In this document: positions 56,501 to 64,000 of the stretch, one piece after another
How the letters are laid out: each line of letters starts with the position of its first letter
Position numbering within the stretch: the stretch's first letter is position 1
Source: Sthenelais limicola
Taxonomy: Eukaryota > Annelida > Polychaeta > Phyllodocida > Sigalionidae
DNA: 64,000 nucleotides
Reading direction: 5' to 3'
Assembly: GCA_942159475.1 (NCBI GenBank)
Contig: OW804094.1
Span: forward strand, 56,974,966-57,038,965
The notes under the pieces: generated by a model
Told to the model about the DNA's origin: nothing
The model's database searches: none
Seen by the model: the letters and a program-made list of their open reading frames with translations, nothing else
Position numbers and translations under genes: made by a program

Positions 56501-58560
56501 CACTGGAACTCTATGAAAAATTAGTCGAATCTCAATGGAATCTCACTGAAATCTTGGGCTAATCCTGTAGGGATCTCAGCGGAATCCCGGGGGAATTTAA
56601 TGTTTTATGTGTAAAAGAAACTCAAACTTGGTTCAGAAACTGCAATATTTGTTATGGAGGTTTATGAAACAAAATCGACCATCTGCCAGCAACATAACTC
56701 GCCTGGCTATAGTAAGCATGCTTTACAGCGCAGAATTTTCACTCGGGAATTGTAAATATTTTGACTGACGATTTGTCATTCCAAAGTTACAATTCGTGAC
56801 TGTCCACTTTAGACTGGTTTTAGCAAAATGTTACAGTGTAGGAGTGTTAATGGAAGGTGGGTAAAGTGCTACCCCACGTATCTCAGCGTAGATATATCTG
56901 CTACCAGCAATGGCATATTGCTATCGGATTGGTTGGCTCGGTGTCATATTCGACACTATAGTGTAGCGGTCCCAATTCTATGACAGTACTTGACCATAAT
57001 TATTACAGTTTCTTCTGGCTAATGTATGAGATATATGTCAGTCTGAAACCATGCCAATTCGGGATGAATTCCCGGTATTCGATATGGCATTTGCCAACCT
57101 TTCCCCCACTGAGAGCTTTCCCTTCTGGACTCTGCCTGGTCAGTACTGTCTTCTGACAGGCGATCTTACAACTTGCGCTGCCAGCATGCAATATCTCGAC
57201 ATGCCAGCTTCAGGAAAGCAATTATGTCAACCGTCGGCACATGATGATTGCTGTCAAGCGGCACATTCATCACCTGGGTCTGGGACCTCAAGGCCTTGCC
57301 AAGGCGTTCGGTCGTAGCCTACGCTCTCCAATTTTACCCTAAGCCGGCTGGACAATGTAGAAGCAAGCCAGAACCTTAGCTGATGTATAGGCAGGCCAGG
57401 CCTCAAGCGCGAACAGACACCGGAACTGTTATTAAGCAGTCACACTTGCTATTTGCCGGCTAGTCCTCTAAGAATTCCTTTCTCATTGTATCACCGAACT
57501 AGGGAGGAAAGGCAGGCAAAAACCAGGGACTGTTCCTGCATTCATCACCACCGCCCCTTCCCGATTGCCCGGTGATGAATATTATGAACATTTTTTTTCG
57601 GGGGGATATGGGGAGAAATTGCTGTGTTGGTATCCAGGGAAGGTAGATGCCATCCCAGGGGATTACAAGAAGCACCATTGGTCACCTGCGTGACGGAATC
57701 TGCCCTCAAGAGAAGACCCGGATTTAACACGTGATTGCCAAGGTACCTGCCGTAGGCACTGGCTGGGAATTGGCTCGGCCGTTGGGGAGCACTTGTTGGT
57801 CAGTCGTGGCAGATGTATTACCGATCCCACTTGAAGGGGTTAATGGTGAGAGGTAAGGCTTGGATAAGGTGCAGTCGGGCTGCAAGTGTTGGGGGAGCAG
57901 TGGAAGGGTCAAGTCCCCCCTAACCGCCAAGCCTTCACACCTCCAGTGGCTTCAGCTAATGGCTACAGCCAGATGGTGCAGACATGCCGATGGTTGCTCC
58001 ATTTTTGTCGAGTACACTCTCCATTAAAACCAATCTGGCCAGCAGTCAGCCCGTGAGCTGGACCGAAAGTCAGCTGACACTTGACATGAACCCCACAGGC
58101 TGTGGGCCTGACTCTTCACCTATCGATCTTAGGGCTGACACTTGATGATCGTGATCACAGGCACTCTGTACAGGCCTGGCCCAGTCTCCACGCCCGCCAG
58201 CGACTCATTAAAGTAATTTGCAGGATGAGCAACTCAAATCGAATGCTTTCGCTCTCTGCATACTCACAGAAAGACCAATGGAGGCTTTCCGAAGATTTTG
58301 AGTGCATTCCATTTGCTTTGGCTCGTAGGTGAACCCCCTATCTAATGGTAAATTAGACTTCTTGCCAAAAGTCACTAGCAAATCTACCCCTCGGTGACAT
58401 GTACACAAAACAAGACAGTGTGACCTCCTACGCACGCGCGCATGCATAGAAAGGGGGACATTGGAAGCTTCGGTGGTGCTCCGGTAGGTGGTTACTTGTC
58501 GTCGTAGCGCGGTGGATGGCGCACTTGCCTTGAAGCCGAGCATTTTAGTTGTGTGAGCAG
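53521..58560. other. Gene-free DNA upstream of the host exon
   Basis: About 5 kb with no protein-like frame on either strand. A CT-rich simple stretch lies at 56040-56110. It is likely intergenic or regulatory sequence of the gene starting at 59047; I cannot point to specific elements. Confidence 0.5.
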
Positions 58561-59046
58561 AGTGGAGGTGGGAGGAGCACCGCCAGTGTGAGGGATCCAG
58601 CGGTTAGCTGGAGTTGGGGCGGCTGTAGAAGGAGAAGCCTACTGTGTTAGTGGTATCCAGTAATCCTTCCCTTACAGCCACTACTTTACAACAACAGCTA
58701 CAACTCCTGCTACTCCTACTACTACCACCACCATCATCTCCTTATCTTATCAAAAGGCTTCCTGAAGTGGTAGGACGTGACTGGGTCCCGTTTTCTGGTC
58801 GCCGATCAATGAATAAGGACATGTCCAAAGTCATCTAGACCACTAGGACTGTGTATTGGATTAGGGGAAATCTAATTTCGCTGTATCACGATAACAGTAA
58901 CACAGCAAGCCCCATTTGTTTTCGTCATCGTCGTCCTTTTTTACTCTCTGACTTTGGAGGATATCATCAATGATTCGGAGTGGCAACTTTAGCTGGTAGC
59001 AGCTCCTCTTTTTCAACGGGGGATCGTGCATGGAGAGAGTGGTAGA
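58561..59046 (+). promoter_or_regulatory. Probable promoter and 5' UTR of the host gene
   Basis: Sequence immediately upstream of the ATG at 59047, with GC-richer patches (GGAGGTGGGAGGAGCACCGCC at about 58565) and a trinucleotide-rich stretch (CTACTCCTACTACTACCACC near 58710-58730). An in-frame TAG lies about 57 bases before the ATG. No TATA box is apparent, and the transcription start is not determined. Confidence 0.4.
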
Positions 59047-59152
59047 ATGGGTGCAATAGGGCGTGTTGATACCTGGCTTTACTTTCTGGCCGTGATCGTC
59101 ACGAGTGGACATTTCCTGGTTGCCCTTACTGCGGCAGCTATTCAAAACACAG
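59047..59152 (+). CDS. First coding exon of a secreted or membrane protein
   Basis: ATG in good context (A at -3, G at +4) with an upstream in-frame stop. It encodes 35 residues starting MGAIGRVDTW, followed by a hydrophobic core LYFLAVIVTSGHFLVALTAA and ending AIQNT plus one base of the next codon. It then meets a consensus donor G|GTAAGT. Polar N-terminus, about 20 hydrophobic residues, and small residues (T-A-A-A) at the end make a typical secretory signal peptide with cleavage after an Ala. The next exon lies outside the window or was not recognised in the following 4.8 kb. The gene identity is unknown; a receptor, ligand or matrix protein would all fit. This is the only host coding exon I can support. 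Confidence 0.7.
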
Positions 59153-62100
59153 GTAAGTGATTTGCACCTCCCTCAGCTTCACGCCAAACGCCGTGCTCCC
59201 ACCTTATTAGCCTTCTCTGGAGCGATCAACCTTGGTTAGTAGCCATATTCAATCACGCACTTATAAGTCGCGCGGTAAGATGATCCCCGATGGCTCATTA
59301 ACAAACAGAATAATATGTTACACGAAGTATCATCAGGCCACTCATTCAGCAGGGTGTCACCCAATAATAAGTCAATGAGGTAAATGCCAGCAGTCCTTTG
59401 GCATACTTTGTTTTATTCAAGGCCCACTCCTCCTCCTTAGAAGTATTAATAGAAACCCTGGCCGTTATAGATGTTTTAGATGTTTTTGTGACCATTCCAC
59501 CGAGGGATCAGAAGTGAATTGATTGTTCCACTTATAGAGAGGCGGGTTGTGATCATGAATATTTAAGTACCCGTGTTATTAGTCAACACAAGCTTCGTTT
59601 TTATAGTCATCAACCGTCGAAAGCACAAACGTTTTACTGCTGAGTACTAGTACTAGAATATTCAGTAGCAAGAAATGAACACCAGGCAAAAAAAGGGGTT
59701 CGTAGCTTGTTTAGAGCTTCACTGCCAGAGACTTATGCTAAAATCCCTCACCTTTTCATATCGGGGATTTCTGGTAATAGATGTATGCATGTCTGTTGTT
59801 TTAATAGACTGTCGTGTTTGATGTTGATTGGGCTTAATGAACCGGTGTTATGACATTCCTCAGGCCACTCACGGCATTTTGATGGTTTGGTAATAAGGGC
59901 CACAGTGAGGTTAACTATGAAGGTTAACTCAATATGACTGCCTTTTATCGCTGCCATTGATGGTTGGTCCAAATTAAATGACAAAGACGTTCATGCTGGA
60001 CTATACAGTCTTGCCATAAGCAGGTGGTTGTAGAGGATACGATTAAGGGCGTCCAAAGATCTGCTCTGTCCAAAACATAGCTTGGGTCTTACATATTCCC
60101 CCAAAATCAATTTGCAAAGGTTCCTATAGGTCGCTGTTGTTGAGCCACAATCTTGTAGTGAGGATCATTAGGAACCATTTCCTGCGAAGAAATAATAACA
60201 TTGCCTCGAGTGAAAGACCAAATCAAAAGGCTGCGTGGTTTTATAGTGGTAGCAAATGTTATGAAGTCATCATAGGCGAGGTATCAGAGTGAAAAATATG
60301 TTCACTTAAAATGTGTTTATCCCTGATATAACTGGTGAAAAAACGGCATGAGCAAATGGCCATTCATCTCAATTGCAATTGCAATTAAGATTAAAATTCC
60401 ATTCGTACAAGAAGGCAGCCATCGCAAAAAGGCAAAACATTGCATAATTGTCATGGCCAGAACCCGTGCTTGACTCTTGATGAGGCGATGGTTTATTTTC
60501 AAAAGTTCGTTAAAACTGCCAACGGAGCTAATGATCTCCTGCCACGCCCGTAATGATGTTTTCTGTGGAACTGATCAAAATTGTTGAATGCTGATGACAT
60601 GACCATATTTCCTCAATCCAATGACAAAACCTTAATTTAGACCAAGATCTGATCGGCAACCTACTCAGCAGTTCCAGCATGCCCATCTATATAATCAACC
60701 CAGCTAAATGTCTGATATTCTTTTTTAAAAGTTCCCTTCTTAAACCCTCTCAGAGAAAGTCATTGAAATATAACACCACTGTGTGATTACGCCTTCTCCT
60801 CCGGCATCAATAGTCCTGTAGAGATATTCCTGGAGGTGACAGGATGGGGGATGTTCTAACTCCTTCTCATGGCAATATTTGAGGAGGAGGAAGTGGGCGT
60901 TTCACCACCCTTTCTTCAATTCCCCCCACGTTTCCTACCCAGCGACTCTGTCCCCTTCCTTTGTAGACCAGGGACGCGGCTGAAGCCTACTATGAGCAAT
61001 ACGAACGACTACCTAAACACGCCAGTCTAAAGGCAAGATTTGATGCGATGGTTTATCTTACAAACGCCTTATATCACGGTCCTGATTCTGGGGGACAAGG
61101 CGCCAGAGATGTGGGAAAGACAGGGCTGAACCAATGCAGGCTTCCCCACCAAAGACATAACTGGAGAAAGTAGGATCTCAACAGAATGGTGAGGCCCTTG
61201 GGGAGGGAGGACGATAAAGAGGTAAGCAATGTGACTATTCATTCCACGTGCTAGATGGGCCAATACTTTGGCAAGGTCCTCCTCACCAAATCCCGTTTAC
61301 CATAGAGCCCCTCTCCCCGAAGCATCATAAAACGTGCCTTCGCTAAATGATTGCGTTTAACAAAGTGCATCAAGGCTGAGAGGCCTCTGAACATAGGCGA
61401 CTTCTTTAATATCAAAATAGGCTACTGCTGTAAAGGAGTCCCAAGGTCATCCTTCAGGGGACATTCTTCTCAGAGAGTGACATTTTTCCTGCTATCGCCA
61501 TTAGGTTTCTGTTCCAGCCAACCCTTCCTTTGACCTGCAGTTTAATATTATGTGTCTTATTCAGACCATGCTTCCCTCGTACTTAATATACCAGCAGCTG
61601 AGAGGCATTACATCTTGTGATTTGATTATTTCCTCTATATTATAACACCACAAATAGGGCTAGCCTTCCATTATATTCAACCATTACTTTATAGATATAG
61701 ATGTCTATATCTGATTTACCCCTGTTTAGAACTTTATTTATTTGTTGGGCAACCTTAAAAATGTACCAGGGTAAAGGTCTCCTCCCCACTCTGTGCCCGG
61801 CGGGCAGAAACAATGCATAATGCGCATGAAATGTTTCTCATACCCTGAATATATAATGAAATTCGTGGTTAAAGCCCGTGGTCACGGCCTCATAGGTCCA
61901 TCAAGGCATATCTAAAACCATGGCGTGCAAAAGGCATTCATTCGCCTTCAGCCAACAACGTCCTCCCGTCAGCATATATATTCATATTGCATAGCCGTGG
62001 ATCTGCACCTTCCAGTGTTCGAAGAAGGCCAAAGCTATAAGGCAGCAGGGTCGTGAATGTATGAATGGCAGAATACGTTTGCTTTATTTATTTCCCATAA

Positions 62101-63016
62101 ACAGGACCATGACATGAAGTAATCATCTGGGTCTTTCCGAATGATGTAAAGTCAACTTATCTTTCTGATTATGCTTCCTCTAGGTCGCCCTCCAACAGAG
62201 CTGACATGCAAGGCCACCGACTACATGACCTTCTCCCAAAGATAAACCTGCCCGGCCTTGCCGCTGATATTGTGCCTCAATGCCGGTTTGAACTCGGGAC
62301 AGTTTGTCAGTAGACTATTCCGCCTAACTGGGCGCCTTCAGCTGTTATCTGTATATTGAACAGGTTCCCTTCCTATCCCCCGTTCGGGACGATGGAAGAC
62401 AGGAGTTGCCAGAGAACACACCCCATTTAGATGTCTGGTTATTATCCTATCATATGTTTATCACACGCGTTGACAAATTATTCTTTGTCGGAAGCTAATA
62501 TCAAGGACTATCTGAATGTATGCGAAACCTGCCTTAACAATAGATCAACGCCAACCACGGGAACCTTGACTACAATCCTTGGTCCCTTTGAAGCTAGCAC
62601 TCTTTACGAACATCCACATATAGCTATATAATACATCTATCACATACCCAATACTATTTGTTTGAGTGTGTGTATGTGTGTTTTTTCTTTGGTGGTACGC
62701 AATGGATCATCGCCATATGAGATGAATCAGTGACATCAATTATTAGAGATGTAATCAGGTACAATTACATATATATAACCTCCCCCTATAGCATGCGGAG
62801 ATAAATGATTTCAGCACACCCCGGAACTGGGCATGCGTGTTATATATGAAACATTGCGAACTCTCGTGCTCCTAGATATATACCCATGAGATAGCCATCA
62901 TTATAAAAGATGTTATCAGAATCGTCTCTCCGGGCTCCGGGATGATGGGAGCCATGGATGAACTTCATCCTCCATAGTCTAACATTTGACGTGTGCTTGT
63001 GCATCATACATATATA

Positions 63017-63047
<31 letters not shown>

Positions 63048-64000
63048 TATATTGCACTAACTCGAACATAGAATAAAATCTCAATCAGGTATTACCAGTA
63101 GCTCGAGGAAAGCTTTTTTTCTCGGGGTCGCCTACAAATGTACACAGATAAAGGTCAACAATAGGTGAGAGAGTGCATATATGGACTTCAATTCTTTTAT
63201 TTATTATGAATTATTCATTTGGGAAGAGAATAGTTCATGATATATGATTGTTTTACTTGTTGTTGCGATGTTCCTTGCCGTGTAGCGACTCTGTAAATTG
63301 GCAAGTCCTAAACTTGAAATTCCATGCATCAATATCAATATAGAATTTATCGTTTATTTGAACTGTAACGTTTTGCTATAGACTTAATTCGCTTACGGCT
63401 GGGATTATCAATGCTCGAGTTGGTCTGTTGTATTGTAAACCATTTAATCAAATACAATACATTCTTTTGTCATTGCTTCAAAGTTCTGAAGGCAAATATT
63501 ATCTGATGATGATCGAACAACTTTGCTACCGCCTTATTATGGACGAGGTCGTGGAATAAGGCAACTCTATCTTCCGTGGAAAAAGCCAACGTGCTGAAAG
63601 ATAATTTATTGCAGAGGTCATAATTTTGAGTCGACGAGCTGCCACTTCAATAAACAGTCTGCCAAAGAGATTGAGGAACCAATATCTTGGGACTGTAGGA
63701 TCCAATTTATCTCCAATTTCAAGAATAAATGCCAGTTATGTTATATTCATAATTGAAGTAACTTAATTGAGTTTTCAATTGGACAGGAGATCTTTTTACC
63801 ACGTTACAGATAAGCAATCAACATTGGAATTATCACGATTATTCTTTGAATAGGAAACATCCAGGTCATAGGATAGCAGGCCAACATTTAGAAGGGCTCA
63901 TCCGACATTGTCAATACCATGTATCATGACACGGATTACAGTGGCGGATAGAAATTCCCAAGTCCCTCGCAGAAAGCAATTGAGGAGAATACCATGAGAT
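59153..64000 (+). other. Probable intron 1 of the host gene
   Basis: 4.8 kb after the donor site with no protein-like exon on the plus strand. It contains an AT dinucleotide-rich repeat at 63008-63050 and no recognisable transposon. Low repeat density fits a regulatory first intron, but that is inference. Confidence 0.45.
63008..63050. repeat. AT-rich dinucleotide repeat
   Basis: Alternating TATATA run of about 40 bp with a single G interruption. Confidence 0.9.

Noticed and set aside
1..64000. tRNA or rRNA genes
   Set aside because: I saw no convincing cloverleaf or rRNA core sequence by eye. A covariance-model search would be needed to exclude small RNA genes.

Overview
The window is eukaryotic. 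Genes have introns with GT...AG borders, a host exon encodes a signal peptide, and several non-LTR retrotransposons, tyrosine-recombinase (Ngaro/DIRS-type) retrotransposons and large intron-bearing DNA transposons are nested in each other. AT-rich DNA, frequent TAGGCCTA-type words and Ngaro-like elements suggest a marine invertebrate, most likely a deuterostome such as an echinoderm. The species assignment is inference.

Layout. 1-2.28 kb: a ~31-bp minisatellite interrupted by a LINE 3' end. 2.3-3.1 kb: diverged repeats. 3.1-3.6 kb: the downstream half of an Ngaro-like reverse transcriptase (minus strand). 3.6-15.4 kb: a decayed LINE (minus) whose endonuclease frame is split by an 8.77-kb PIF/Harbinger transposon (6479-15245) with a TAA target duplication. 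The Harbinger carries two convergent, apparently intact genes: a 4-exon HARBI1-like transposase (plus) and a multi-exon MADF/Myb-SANT-like protein gene (minus). 17.1-19.3 kb: a hairpin, then decayed Ngaro-like RT N-terminus and Gag (minus).

19.37-33.11 kb: a 13.7-kb DNA transposon defined by ~33-bp imperfect terminal inverted repeats flanked by ATATAT. Its five exons join in phase into an ~819-aa DDE-like protein that I cannot place firmly in a named superfamily. A LINE with a 984-codon open frame sits in intron 1, directly against the splice acceptor. A 16-bp dyad recurs near both transposon ends. This is the best candidate for something new.

33.1-43.0 kb: unique-looking, gene-free DNA. 43.07-44.18 kb: a 1.1-kb TTAA-flanked non-autonomous element. 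46.3-50.5 kb: a second, fuller Ngaro/DIRS-type element (minus; Gag, RT, RNase H, tyrosine recombinase) with frameshifts and a ~270-bp tandem duplication. 50.5-59.0 kb: mostly non-coding. 59047-59152: the first coding exon (plus strand, signal peptide) of a host secreted or membrane protein. The remaining ~4.8 kb would be its first intron.

Working together: the Harbinger transposase and MADF protein are the usual two-protein machinery of that superfamily. In the 13.7-kb element one long protein probably acts on the terminal repeats. Both DNA transposons look intact at protein level, whereas the LINE and Ngaro copies they interrupt or neighbour are broken, so the DNA transposons look younger. 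The only host gene I can support is the one starting at 59047.
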